This document shows positions 39,580-49,174 of a DNA stretch of 64,000 bases, one piece after another. Position 1 is the first letter of the stretch. The number at the start of each line of letters is the position of its first letter. The DNA is taken from the NCBI RefSeq assembly GCF_003111625.1, contig NZ_MZGS01000020.1, positions 124,001-188,000 on the forward strand, read 5' to 3'. Below the pieces are notes generated by a model that ran no database searches, was not told the origin of the DNA, and saw nothing but the letters and a program-made list of their open reading frames with translations. The translations under genes and the position numbers were made by a program. This DNA is from Methanobrevibacter thaueri (lineage in GTDB: Archaea; Methanobacteriota; Methanobacteria; Methanobacteriales; Methanobacteriaceae).

Positions 39580-42081
39580 ATGCTTATAGAAGAATTATTG
39601 GCTCCGGCAGGTTCATATGACGTGTTGGTCATTGCAGTCAATGCAGGTGCCGATGCCGTTTATATTGCCGGACAGAATTACGGGGCCAGAGCCTATGCCA
39701 AAAACTTCACAATGGAAGAGATTGAAAAGGCCGTCGAATATGCTCATTTGAATGGCAGCAAAGTCCATGTTACCGTAAACACACTTATCAACAATTTCGA
39801 GATTGTTGACGTTCTCAATTACCTCTTCAAGCTATATCAGATTGGAGTGGATGCCGTTATTGTGCAGGATTTCGGATTGATATGGCTTTTGAAAACTTTC
39901 ATTCCAGATTTGGAGGTTCATGCATCAACCCAAATGGGATTGAACAACTATTCCTCAATCAAATGGGCCAGCAAAAACAACATCAAAAGGGTTGTCCTTC
40001 CAAGGGAAGTGAACATCAACCAGATTAGGAATACCCATGACCAGCTTGAAAGGGACAACATTGACATGGACCTTGAGGTGTTCGGCCACGGTGCATTATG
40101 CTATTGTGTAAGTGGAAAATGCTACATGTCCTCATATAACAGCGGAAGAAGCGGAAACAGAGGAGCATGCGCCCAACCATGCAGAAGGGAATACCGCCTA
40201 AAATACAGAGGTTATAATATAGGAAACGGATATCTCCTATCCACACATGACCTTGCAACCTATGACCACCTTCAGGAAATCGGTGACGCAGGAGTCAAAT
40301 CGCTGAAACTGGAAGGCAGAATGAAATCCGGCGACTATATCGGAACCATAGTGAACAGTTACAGGAACCTCATAGACGGCAATGAGGGAGACTATAAAAA
40401 AGATTTGCACCTTGTATTTAACCGCCAATTCACCGACGGATACATGTTGGGAGACAAGCCTGGAGACGTGATGGGCAGAGGCCATTCAGGACATGAAGGT
40501 CTCTACATCGGAGACATCACTGATATTGACGGCACCAAAGTAACAATTGAAATTAAAAACCATGAGATTCCAGTCATTCTGGAACCTGGTGATGGAATCG
40601 CATTCAAATACAACGGCAAAATCAAGGGAATTTATCTTGAAAACATCATAAAGCAGGATGAGAATGAAATCATAATCGACACCACACGTCTCGTCAAGGT
40701 CGGAACAGAAGTGTTCATCAGCTATTCCAAATCAACACACGATTACCTGAAACAGTTCGAAAAGGAGACTGTCAAGAATAATGTGCCAATCAACCTGTCC
40801 CTGACTTGGGACGAGAACATGAACCTGTTTACGAAAGTTGAATTTTACCTTGACGGCGAACTGATCAATTTCAGGCACAAGACGCTGGACAAGTTCGAAA
40901 AGGCCAAAAACAAGCCGGTTACAGAAGAGGTCATTGAACAGCAATTAGGCAAAACCGGCGGAACACCATTCTACATCGGCAACATCAGATTCAACAACAT
41001 GCCCAACGACATTTTCATACCTATTCGTGAAATCAACCAGATCAGACGCGAAATACTTGACAACGCAACCGAATTGCTGAAAAATCACTACACTCCAACC
41101 AAAAAGGCAGTGAAGGAAGTGCGCAAGAACCTGACCAAGTTCTTCGAGGATTATGAAAGCGACAAGGGAAAAGTCAAGAACAAAACTCCAAAGCTTTCAA
41201 TATTCATTGATGACATCGCACAAATCAAGGCAGCGTCCGGATTTGACCTGAAGAGAATTTATTTTGACGGCAATTGCCATTACAACAATCCTAAGGACTA
41301 TTTTGAAAATATCAAGGAAACATTGAAAAAAGGCAGCCTCATGGCCTCACCGACTGAGTTCGTTTGGGTCTTATCGTCATTCATATCTGAGGAGGATGCA
41401 ATCAGATGCAATGAAATCGTCAAGGAACTTGAAGATGAGGGAATCATCGTTTCAGTGATGGGGGACTTTCCGGGAATGGCCGAGATATTCGACTGTCCAA
41501 TCTACGGAAACCATAACCTGAATGTCTGGAACAGCTTCTGCGTGCGTGATTTAAACGAGGCAGGATTCAAGTCATTGATATTGTCCTCAGAGCTTTCAGG
41601 CCGTGAAATCAGGGAATTGCTCCTTAAAAATCATGACAGAAACATTGACCTTGAAATGATTGTCAACGGAAACCTTGAGGTCATTGTCAGCAAGGACGAT
41701 TTCACAAACCTGAATGACGGCAAGGACTTCATCATCTCAAATGATGCCGATTACGCCACTTTAGAGGATAAGAAGAGGAAAAAATTCAAATACAAAATAT
41801 TCTTCGACTACAACAGGCAAAGCCACATCATCAACAAGGACTGCCTATGCCTAATCGAGGAGATAAACGAGATTAAGGAATTTGGCCTTGACTCATTGAT
41901 TCTGGATTGCAGATACTCAAATGAGAAATACACTTCACAGATATTATCCATTTACAATGAAAGCCTACAGAATAAAGACCAGGAGGAATTGACCAAATAC
42001 AAATACGAAATAATGGATTTCTCACAGTCTTACATCAACAAGGGCAATTATATTGAGGGAAGGTTACATGAGAATTCCTGA
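39580..42081 (+). CDS. U32 peptidase-family protein, first of a tandem pair
   Basis: U32 proteins are named peptidases, but several bacterial members are RNA-hydroxylation enzymes (RlhA, TrhP). This 833-residue protein has the U32 signature EVFGHGALCYCVSGKCYMSS (about residues 166-185) followed by GRSGNRGACAQPCR, with Cys positions that could bind an iron-sulfur cluster. The N-terminal half is a TIM-barrel-like U32 core and the second half is a larger archaeal extension (DUF3656-like). An AAGGTG ribosome-binding site precedes it. The substrate is unknown. Confidence 0.85.
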   Translation: MLIEELLAPAGSYDVLVIAVNAGADAVYIAGQNYGARAYAKNFTMEEIEKAVEYAHLNGSKVHVTVNTLINNFEIVDVLNYLFKLYQIGVDAVIVQDFGLIWLLKTFIPDLEVHASTQMGLNNYSSIKWASKNNIKRVVLPREVNINQIRNTHDQLERDNIDMDLEVFGHGALCYCVSGKCYMSSYNSGRSGNRGACAQPCRREYRLKYRGYNIGNGYLLSTHDLATYDHLQEIGDAGVKSLKLEGRMKSGDYIGTIVNSYRNLIDGNEGDYKKDLHLVFNRQFTDGYMLGDKPGDVMGRGHSGHEGLYIGDITDIDGTKVTIEIKNHEIPVILEPGDGIAFKYNGKIKGIYLENIIKQDENEIIIDTTRLVKVGTEVFISYSKSTHDYLKQFEKETVKNNVPINLSLTWDENMNLFTKVEFYLDGELINFRHKTLDKFEKAKNKPVTEEVIEQQLGKTGGTPFYIGNIRFNNMPNDIFIPIREINQIRREILDNATELLKNHYTPTKKAVKEVRKNLTKFFEDYESDKGKVKNKTPKLSIFIDDIAQIKAASGFDLKRIYFDGNCHYNNPKDYFENIKETLKKGSLMASPTEFVWVLSSFISEEDAIRCNEIVKELEDEGIIVSVMGDFPGMAEIFDCPIYGNHNLNVWNSFCVRDLNEAGFKSLILSSELSGREIRELLLKNHDRNIDLEMIVNGNLEVIVSKDDFTNLNDGKDFIISNDADYATLEDKKRKKFKYKIFFDYNRQSHIINKDCLCLIEEINEIKEFGLDSLILDCRYSNEKYTSQILSIYNESLQNKDQEELTKYKYEIMDFSQSYINKGNYIEGRLHENS

Positions 42082-44485
42082 ATTGCTTGCACCTGTCGGG
42101 TCAATGGAGCATTTGAAAGTCGCAATCAATGCAGGAGCCAGCTCCGTCTATTTGTCCGGAAAGAATTATGGTGCCCGCAAGTTTGCAGAGAACTTCACCA
42201 TCGAGGAAATAACCGAAGCGGTCAATATTGCCCATATGCACAATGTCAAGGCATACATTACCGTGAACACCCTAATCAAAGAAAACGAGCTGGAAAACGT
42301 TATAAACTATTTATCAAAGTTATATTCAATTGGAGTGGATGCTGTTCTCATTCAGGATTTGGGACTTATAGAGTTAATCAATGAATACCTGCCTGACCTG
42401 AAGGTCCATGCATCGACACAGCTGACCTGTGAAAACCAATTGAAGCTGGATTATCTTGAAAGCAAGGGAATCAGAAGGGTCGTACTTCCGCGCGAGATGA
42501 GAAAGGAGGAGATTGAAAACCTCAAAACAAATATGGAACTTGAAATCTTTGCCCATGGAGCATTATGCTACTCCTACTCAGGACAATGCCTAATGAGCAG
42601 TTTCAAAGGAGGAAGAAGCGGAAACAGAGGAACCTGTGCCCAACCTTGCCGACAAAAATACCGGATTGATGGGATAAAAAAGCAGGACTACTATCTCTCC
42701 CCATGTGACTTAAGCTTATTCAATCAACTTAAGGAAATCGCCAACCTGAACATAAGCTGCATCAAGATTGAAGGAAGAATGCGCTCAAAGGAATACTTGG
42801 CAATTGTCGTGAGCAACTACAGGAAAGCCCTGAACAAACTGAAAAGCAGAAAGGAGACCAAAAGCGAGGAAATCAGCCTGGTGTTCAACCGGGGATTCAC
42901 TGAAGGGCAGTTCTCAAGCACATCCCAAAGAAGCATAAGGTCCGGACACATCGGCCTGAAGATAGGCAGGGTAATCAGAAGCGGCAAAAACCAGATTGCC
43001 ATACGCCTGCATGACCATATCCAAACCATGCCCGAGAAGGGTGACGGATTGCTGATTGTTAAAAATGACAATGACTATGGATTTGAAATATCCCAGAATC
43101 CAATCATAACCACATTGAATCACTTCAACAGCGGCAAAAACAAGCAGGTGAAAGACTTGACTAGAAAAAACAAGGTCATGATTGTCAAGAAGGTATGGCA
43201 GAACAAGAAGAGCGATTTCAACCTGAATGAGTCTGAGGTTTACCTGACAAAAAGAAATAGCTTGACCAAAAGGGTTAAGGAAATCGAAAACAAGGGTTCA
43301 AGTTACGTCAAATCCAAATTGATGCTTACATTCTCATTGAAAAACAAGTTCCCTCACCTGAAGGGCAGACTGACACTCGCAAACCATAAAGTCATTGAGG
43401 CTGAAGTGACCGGAGACAAGGCATTTGAAAAGCCGCTGCGAAAAAGTGTCAGCAGAGAGACAATCGCCAAGCAACTGTCAAAAACCGACAATTACCCATA
43501 TGAGATAGTGCAGACCAACATCAACTATGATGGGACACTGTTCATCCCGATCAGCAAAATCAACGAGTTGAGAAGGAACCTGTTTGAAAAGCTGGAATCA
43601 GAAGTCATCTCATCATACCGACATAAAATTAAGAAAATCAAGTTAAGTCATGCTGAAAATAATGCCACTGAAAAGGAAGCCTGCATTTCATTTTACACCA
43701 ATAACCTGAAACATTTGGAGAATTTGGAGGGTGTCAAAAGGGTTTATTTGGAAATTCCTCCACAGGACGATTCACTGGTCTACAGCGATGAGGACTATAA
43801 CCTCAATTATATGGTCAGCTTCATCAGGAGCGCCTGTGAAATTTCCCATGATAAGGATTATGAACTGATTTGGAAATGGCCCGACATTACACATGACAAG
43901 TTGATTAGGGCATTGAACAAGGTTAGGGGCATATTGAATAAAATGCACTACAGCCTTCCGATAATGAGCGACAATTTCAATGGGGACTATGCATTTTACT
44001 CAACAAACATCACAAACACCGAGACAATCAGAAGTCTCAGGAATTATAAAATTTTAACCCTATCTCCGGAACTTAGAAAAGGGGATTATGAAAACATAAT
44101 AATGCATTGCGAATGTCCGGAAAGGCTTGAATTGCTGGTACAGGGAAATGTCGAGCTTATGAAGACAAGATACTCATTATTGTATGGCAAAGAGCAAAAG
44201 AAAAACTATGGTAATTTCCTGATTGATAAGAATCGCAACAGGTATCCTATTCACAAAAGCATTTCCGGAGAGGAACTTGTCATTTTTGACAGCGACGAGC
44301 TTTCATTGATTGATGAAATCAACGGGCTTAAAAATCTCGGATATTCCAATTTCTCAATCGACGGAAGATACAAGGAAGACGACTATTGCAACATGGTCAA
44401 TATCTATAGGGAAGCATTGAACGGAAACGTAAACAAAAAGGAACTTGAAAAGTACAGTTCCAAAAATACGACTGCTAATTTTTAA
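42068..44485 (+). CDS. U32 peptidase-family protein, second of a tandem pair
   Basis: This protein of 805 residues is a paralogue of the upstream gene and has the same architecture: MRIPELLAPVGS start, U32 signature EIFAHGALCYSYSGQCLMSS and GRSGNRGTCAQPCR. The ATG at 42068 (preceded by GGAAGG) overlaps the first gene by 14 bases, so the two are translated together. Conserved cysteines of the signature are present in both, so both probably fold and bind the same cofactor. The pair may have arisen by tandem duplication and could form a heteromer; that is inference. Confidence 0.85.
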   Translation: MRIPELLAPVGSMEHLKVAINAGASSVYLSGKNYGARKFAENFTIEEITEAVNIAHMHNVKAYITVNTLIKENELENVINYLSKLYSIGVDAVLIQDLGLIELINEYLPDLKVHASTQLTCENQLKLDYLESKGIRRVVLPREMRKEEIENLKTNMELEIFAHGALCYSYSGQCLMSSFKGGRSGNRGTCAQPCRQKYRIDGIKKQDYYLSPCDLSLFNQLKEIANLNISCIKIEGRMRSKEYLAIVVSNYRKALNKLKSRKETKSEEISLVFNRGFTEGQFSSTSQRSIRSGHIGLKIGRVIRSGKNQIAIRLHDHIQTMPEKGDGLLIVKNDNDYGFEISQNPIITTLNHFNSGKNKQVKDLTRKNKVMIVKKVWQNKKSDFNLNESEVYLTKRNSLTKRVKEIENKGSSYVKSKLMLTFSLKNKFPHLKGRLTLANHKVIEAEVTGDKAFEKPLRKSVSRETIAKQLSKTDNYPYEIVQTNINYDGTLFIPISKINELRRNLFEKLESEVISSYRHKIKKIKLSHAENNATEKEACISFYTNNLKHLENLEGVKRVYLEIPPQDDSLVYSDEDYNLNYMVSFIRSACEISHDKDYELIWKWPDITHDKLIRALNKVRGILNKMHYSLPIMSDNFNGDYAFYSTNITNTETIRSLRNYKILTLSPELRKGDYENIIMHCECPERLELLVQGNVELMKTRYSLLYGKEQKKNYGNFLIDKNRNRYPIHKSISGEELVIFDSDELSLIDEINGLKNLGYSNFSIDGRYKEDDYCNMVNIYREALNGNVNKKELEKYSSKNTTANF

Positions 44486-44564
44486 TATTACTTTCCAAAT
44501 GCTCTCGGCAAACTTTGAATATATACTATTAATATATTTTATTTACACAAAGGGGTTTGGTAAC

Positions 44565-46490
44565 ATGAACGGAGAAAGAATAACATTGCAGAACATTAAG
44601 GGAATAGGAGATAAAATCTCTGAAAAAATACTCAACAGCGTTGGGGGAGAAGAGGAACTCCAGAAAATAGTTGATAATGTCGATGTTGAAAAAATATCAG
44701 CGATTGATGGAATCAGCCAAAGGAAGGCTATTGAAATCATGAACCAGCTATTGAACAATCCTGAATATGAATTCATAAAAAGCGACCGTGCAATGGAGCT
44801 TTACGAGGACATCATAAACAAGATTTTATCATATTCCAACACATCCTACTCAAAAAATAGGATCTTGCTGCTTTCTCCATCAAAGGACATGGACAAAATC
44901 AACACACAACTGGATTTTGTGATGAATGCAAAAGAGCATGTCTCCCAACTCCCAATCATCAAATTAAGGGGACTGATGAAAAATCTGAAAAGCGTTGAGG
45001 AAGCAAAACCCGAATATGACCCCAGCAAAGTTATTCTTGTTGAAAGCGCTGAAGACAATTCATATCTTACAGATTTGGGATTGAACCAGTACTACCCCAT
45101 CATTACCGCCAATGACTCACCATTGCTTCAGGAGGAAATGAGAAACTATGACTTGGTATTCTATGTCTATTCCCAAGGAATACTCGATTTTGAAGGAATG
45201 CCAAATGTTATAATGATTAGCATTGACGATAATGACTATGAAATCGTTCCGGAAAAGATCATTAACTTTTTCATTCAAAACAAAGACCTTTTCGCAAGGG
45301 TTCATGAAATTCAAAAGATCAGAAACCGAGAAAGCGTCTTGGGAGACATCATTCCAATCATCAATGAGTTGAACATCATCGACAAAAGGGAAGTGGATAT
45401 TGAAGAACTAGTCTTCTCACTTAAAGATGAGATGGATGAGGAGCTGGAAAAGTCAATCAAACAGGTTGACCTCGAAGGAGATGAGATTCTCAACCTATTA
45501 AACAACAACTTCCCACCAAAGATTAGCAAAATATTTGATGAAATTATAAATAAAAGGAAGGAAATCATCCGGGAAAAAACAGGCATGAGTTTTGACCCAT
45601 ACCTCAGAACATACCCCATCCAAATTGATGAAACAGAAATCGAAAGGGTGACCCTGGAACAGTCCTCCAAAAAGGAAAACGACATCTTCGACATTAAAAG
45701 AAGCGCAGCAATAGAACTGAATTCAATTAAGCAAAAGGCAATTGAAGAGGTGGAAGATGTAATAAGATTTGATTATGAATTCTGCTTAGGCAGTTTCGCA
45801 TATGAATACGGATTATGCAGACCGGAATTCAGCGAGGAAATCAAATTAACAGGAGCACTACATCTTGAACTGGCGCTTAAAGCCGACAATAAAGATATCC
45901 AAAAAGTAGATTATCAATTGACTAGAAATGAAAATGTTGCACTTTTAACAGGAGCGAACAGCGGGGGCAAAACCACACTCCTTGAAACATTGACACAAAT
46001 CTCAATCATGGCACAAATGGGACTCCCAGTAAGTGCGGATAACGCTGAAATAAAATTATTCGATGAAATTTACCATTTTTCAAAGAAAAGATCTCTAGAT
46101 GCAGGAGCATTTGAATCTTTCTTGAATGTGTTCATACCAATCGTCACCACAGATAGTGAAAAGTTAGTATTACTAGATGAACTTGAAGGAATCACCGAAC
46201 TTGATGCAGCCGTGAAAATCATATCAACATTCATTGATATGATAAAAGAATCCAACTCTTATGGTGTTATTGTCACTCATATGGCAAGGGAACTGATGAA
46301 TTACACCAATATTCGCGTGGATGGTATTGAAGCAAAAGGATTGGATGAAAACTACAATCTGATTGTGGATAGGACACCTAAAATGAATTTCCTTGCAAAA
46401 AGTACACCGGAATTAATTCTGAAAAGAATATATGAAAAATCAGACGATGATTTAAAAGCTGTATACGCTAGGATTTTAGAAAAATTCTAA
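44565..46490 (+). CDS. archaeal MutS-like ATPase with helix-hairpin-helix N-terminus
   Basis: The N-terminal ~55 residues form a helix-hairpin-helix DNA-binding motif (LQNIKGIGDKISEKILNS and VEKISAIDGISQRKAIEI). The C-terminal ~230 residues are the MutS-type ABC ATPase domain with Walker A TGANSGGKTTLLET and the Walker B/D-loop LVLLDELEGITELDAA. The middle resembles core/clamp helices. The mismatch-binding domain I of MutS1 is absent, so it belongs with MutS5/MutS2-like archaeal proteins. The ATG at 44565 is preferred; an upstream frame would extend into the preceding gene. The role is probably DNA structure processing rather than classical mismatch repair. Confidence 0.85.
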   Translation: MNGERITLQNIKGIGDKISEKILNSVGGEEELQKIVDNVDVEKISAIDGISQRKAIEIMNQLLNNPEYEFIKSDRAMELYEDIINKILSYSNTSYSKNRILLLSPSKDMDKINTQLDFVMNAKEHVSQLPIIKLRGLMKNLKSVEEAKPEYDPSKVILVESAEDNSYLTDLGLNQYYPIITANDSPLLQEEMRNYDLVFYVYSQGILDFEGMPNVIMISIDDNDYEIVPEKIINFFIQNKDLFARVHEIQKIRNRESVLGDIIPIINELNIIDKREVDIEELVFSLKDEMDEELEKSIKQVDLEGDEILNLLNNNFPPKISKIFDEIINKRKEIIREKTGMSFDPYLRTYPIQIDETEIERVTLEQSSKKENDIFDIKRSAAIELNSIKQKAIEEVEDVIRFDYEFCLGSFAYEYGLCRPEFSEEIKLTGALHLELALKADNKDIQKVDYQLTRNENVALLTGANSGGKTTLLETLTQISIMAQMGLPVSADNAEIKLFDEIYHFSKKRSLDAGAFESFLNVFIPIVTTDSEKLVLLDELEGITELDAAVKIISTFIDMIKESNSYGVIVTHMARELMNYTNIRVDGIEAKGLDENYNLIVDRTPKMNFLAKSTPELILKRIYEKSDDDLKAVYARILEKF

Positions 46491-46950
46491 AAGCCAGTAT
46501 ACTACTTTTTACTATTTTTCAATTATCAATCTCAAGTAGGGTTGCATGCCTACGGATAACTAATATTTTGGAAAAATGTTAAAAAAAAATAATTTCACCT
46601 CTTAAATATTATCTTTTTTAAAAAAAAAAAGAAACATTACATTACTATAATATATATCTAACATTATATAAGATTTATTGAAAAAAATGAGCGAGCAATC
46701 CTTAGAAATATTTCTTAAAATGGAGTTTGCCATAATCTACAACTATTGATTTATCAATCGTACAATTATAATTTCGAATATTTTAGTTTTTTCAATTCCC
46801 CTTTTCAAATTTAAACTAATTATTTAAATATTATTTTTGATAGAAATTAGTATTAGTAGGATATAAAATTGCTTTATATAACCTATTGACACAAATATGG
46901 CAAATTTCAGCCATGTTAGCTAAAATGGACATATAGGAGAATTAATAGAA
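46491..46950. other. 460-base AT-rich intergenic region before the MFS gene
   Basis: No gene is supported. A 20-codon ATG frame at 46687-46749 looks coding-like but has no ribosome-binding site. A short stem GTAGG/CCTAC lies near 46536-46554. A sequence CAGTATACTACTTTTTACT just after the MutS-like stop faintly resembles the dispersed repeat seen further right. The last 100 bases hold the promoter of the MFS gene. Confidence 0.5.
46873..46914 (+). promoter_or_regulatory. TATA box and inverted repeat upstream of the MFS transporter
   Basis: A TATA box TTTATATA (46873-46880) is followed by an inverted repeat ATGGC (46897-46901) and GCCAT (46910-46914) near the expected transcription start. The placement suits a repressor operator; the regulator is unknown. 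A ribosome-binding site AGGAG precedes the ATG. Confidence 0.45.
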
Positions 46951-48459
46951 ATGAATGAATCGGTCAAGGAACACTCATGGATTCCATTAGTGTTAGTCGC
47001 TTGTGCCTCATTTATTATAACATTGGACGCCACGTTCATGAATGTAAGTATTTCTAAGGTTGTAGTCGATCTGCATACTGATGTAAGTACCATTCAGTTG
47101 ATTATGTCATTTTATACATTAATCACCGCTGCATTCATGCTGCTGAGTACCAAACTTCAGGACATAGTCGGTAAAAAGAAACTGTTCATAATCGGTACCA
47201 TTCTTTATGGTGTCGGTACATTTACCGCCGCAATAAGTTGGAGCACACCAGTGTTATTTATTGGATGGGCATTGATTGAAGGTATTGCCGGGGCATTAAT
47301 GACACCTGCCACCGTTTCCCTCATTAGTGGAATATATACCGGTGAAAAACGTACATTCGCTTTGGCAATTGAAAGTGTGATGGTTTCCATTTCTGCTGCT
47401 GTCGGTCCACTTTTCGGTGGGGTCATGACAACATTCTTAAGTTGGAGATGGGGATTCGCAGTTGAATTAATATTTGTAATCTTTATTTTAGTAATGCAAC
47501 ATAAAATACCTGATTTCGAACCTACCGAATCCAGAAAAGATTTGGATATCACAGGCACTATAATTTCAATTATAGGACTTGTCTTGTTTGTTTGGGGTAT
47601 TTTGATGCTTACAAAAGATTCATCCAGCGTTGCTATAATAGCTATAGGTTTAATCATACTAGCAGCATTCGCATGGTTTGAAATCAGAAGGAAAAGAAAT
47701 GGCAAAGTGCCATTACTTGATATGGAATTATTCAAGGACAGAAATTTACGTGTAGGAGCAATAATTAGGTTAATTGGTTGTCTTGCAATGGGTGGTGCAT
47801 TGTTTGCAGTTTCACTCTTCCTGCAAAGTGTAATGCAGTTAAATGCGTTGAATACCGGTTTGACTACACTTCCGATGACTATAGGTCTGCTTATTTTCGC
47901 AATAGCAGCTCCAAGTTTATCCGCTAAATTTAGTCATAAGACCCTCATTGCCGCAGGATCTTTAATCGCAATCATCGGATGTGTGATTTTAAGCTATCAA
48001 TTCAGATTGAATACAACAATGTATGACCTAATGCCTGGCCTGTTCGTATTAGGGGCTGGGCTTGGTTTCGTAATGTCTTTAAGTACAGATATTTCATTGA
48101 TCAATATTCCTAAGAAAAGTGAAAATAACGCATCAGGCGTTCTTACAACCACTCAGACATTAGGTGAATCAATGGGTACCGCACTCATTGGGGTAATTCT
48201 AATTCTTGGAGTTATGGGCGGTCTCTCCACTGCAATCGACATGTATGCACCAGAGCATTCAAACGACCCACAATTCTTTGATGATGCAGCCAATTACCTC
48301 CAGGCAGCAGGTACAGAAAATATCACACAGGACAATACAGTCATGAATGCCGTAGAGGTCATTATTCAGGAAGCTATGGGATTCGTAATGGTAATAACTG
48401 CCATTCTGCTGGGAATTGTATTCATTGCAACGTTGCGGCTGCAGCCGAAAAAACAATGA
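46951..48459 (+). CDS. MFS multidrug exporter (EmrB/QacA, DHA2 type)
   Basis: This 502-residue membrane protein has about 14 transmembrane segments and the EmrB/QacA family signature LDATFMNVSISKVVVDLHTD in helix 1. Motif C-like GPLFGGVMTTFLSWRWGF follows helix 5. It probably exports drugs or host-derived toxic compounds with protons. It carries its own promoter and terminator, and no EmrA-like adaptor or regulator gene is adjacent. It is the first gene of the accessory right half of the window. Confidence 0.9.
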   Translation: MNESVKEHSWIPLVLVACASFIITLDATFMNVSISKVVVDLHTDVSTIQLIMSFYTLITAAFMLLSTKLQDIVGKKKLFIIGTILYGVGTFTAAISWSTPVLFIGWALIEGIAGALMTPATVSLISGIYTGEKRTFALAIESVMVSISAAVGPLFGGVMTTFLSWRWGFAVELIFVIFILVMQHKIPDFEPTESRKDLDITGTIISIIGLVLFVWGILMLTKDSSSVAIIAIGLIILAAFAWFEIRRKRNGKVPLLDMELFKDRNLRVGAIIRLIGCLAMGGALFAVSLFLQSVMQLNALNTGLTTLPMTIGLLIFAIAAPSLSAKFSHKTLIAAGSLIAIIGCVILSYQFRLNTTMYDLMPGLFVLGAGLGFVMSLSTDISLINIPKKSENNASGVLTTTQTLGESMGTALIGVILILGVMGGLSTAIDMYAPEHSNDPQFFDDAANYLQAAGTENITQDNTVMNAVEVIIQEAMGFVMVITAILLGIVFIATLRLQPKKQ

Positions 48460-48475
48460 GAGTTCATCTCTCATT
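48455..48475 (+). terminator. hairpin and T-tract after the MFS gene
   Basis: AATGAGAG (48455-48462) pairs with CTCTCATT (48468-48475) around five bases; TTCATTTTTT follows. It overlaps the stop codon. Confidence 0.65.
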
Positions 48476-48516
48476 TTCATTTTTTAATCAAATATAAAAA
48501 AATTGGAGGAAAAAAT

Positions 48517-48975
48517 ATGGAACCGAATAAACTAGCGGGAATATTATCAATAATTCTGGGATTAATCTTTATAGTTTGCCCAGTGCTCAGTACTGCAACA
48601 CTATCCATTTTTATTGGATTGAGTTTGATATTCTTTGGTATAGCATTAGTTGTATCCGGATTTACAGCATTCAATATCATTATTGGAATTCTGGCCATTA
48701 TAGTGGGGCTGGTATTCGTATTTAACATTGCTGCATTGTCATTCATTTTCGGAATACAATTCTATGTCATCGGTATCATACTGGTTTTAGGAGGTATTGT
48801 TGGTCTCGTTTCAGATTCAGGAATATCCAAAATCGCTTCAGTACTGATTATAATCTTAGGTATAATCTCATTTGCCCTCGGAGGATTTTCAATCGAACAA
48901 CCTCTCTTCGCCATAATTCTTATAGGTGTGGCTTTAATCATCGAAGGTATAGGATTATATCTAATAGAAGTTTAA
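48517..48975 (+). CDS. DUF308/HdeD-like membrane protein
   Basis: This 152-residue protein has about six short hydrophobic helices and the repeated glycine/isoleucine pattern of the DUF308 (HdeD-like) family, for example LGLIFIVCPVLSTATLSIFIGLSLI. HdeD in E. coli is linked to acid resistance; in archaea the role is unknown. GGAGG precedes the ATG. It lies just after the MFS terminator and ends at its own strong terminator. Confidence 0.82.
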   Translation: MEPNKLAGILSIILGLIFIVCPVLSTATLSIFIGLSLIFFGIALVVSGFTAFNIIIGILAIIVGLVFVFNIAALSFIFGIQFYVIGIILVLGGIVGLVSDSGISKIASVLIIILGIISFALGGFSIEQPLFAIILIGVALIIEGIGLYLIEV

Positions 48976-48977
48976 AT

Positions 48978-48997
48978 AAGCAATCTTTCGATTGCTT
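48978..48997 (+). terminator. strong hairpin and long T-tract after the DUF308 gene
   Basis: AAGCAATC (48978-48985) pairs perfectly with GATTGCTT (48990-48997), loop TTTC, followed by a tract of T residues of about 18 bases with single A interruptions. Confidence 0.8.
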
Positions 48998-49174
48998 TTA
49001 TTTTTATTTTTTTTTGAAAGTTTTGCATTGGCTATTTTCATTAAATTAACAGATTTATTTTACTCCATTAAAGCATATTTTTACAAAAACTTGCACACTT
49101 TAATCTGAGGAAAAAAACTATTTAAACAAATAATAACAAACAAAAATATGCTATTTTTAAAAAACAAGAAATAG

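Noticed and set aside
44445-44564. N-terminal extension of the MutS-like protein.
   Set aside because: It overlaps the second U32 gene and crosses its stop; the helix-hairpin-helix domain begins at the ATG at 44565.
46687-46749. Twenty-codon ATG frame in the gap before the MFS gene.
   Set aside because: No ribosome-binding site and too short to separate from chance in AT-rich DNA.
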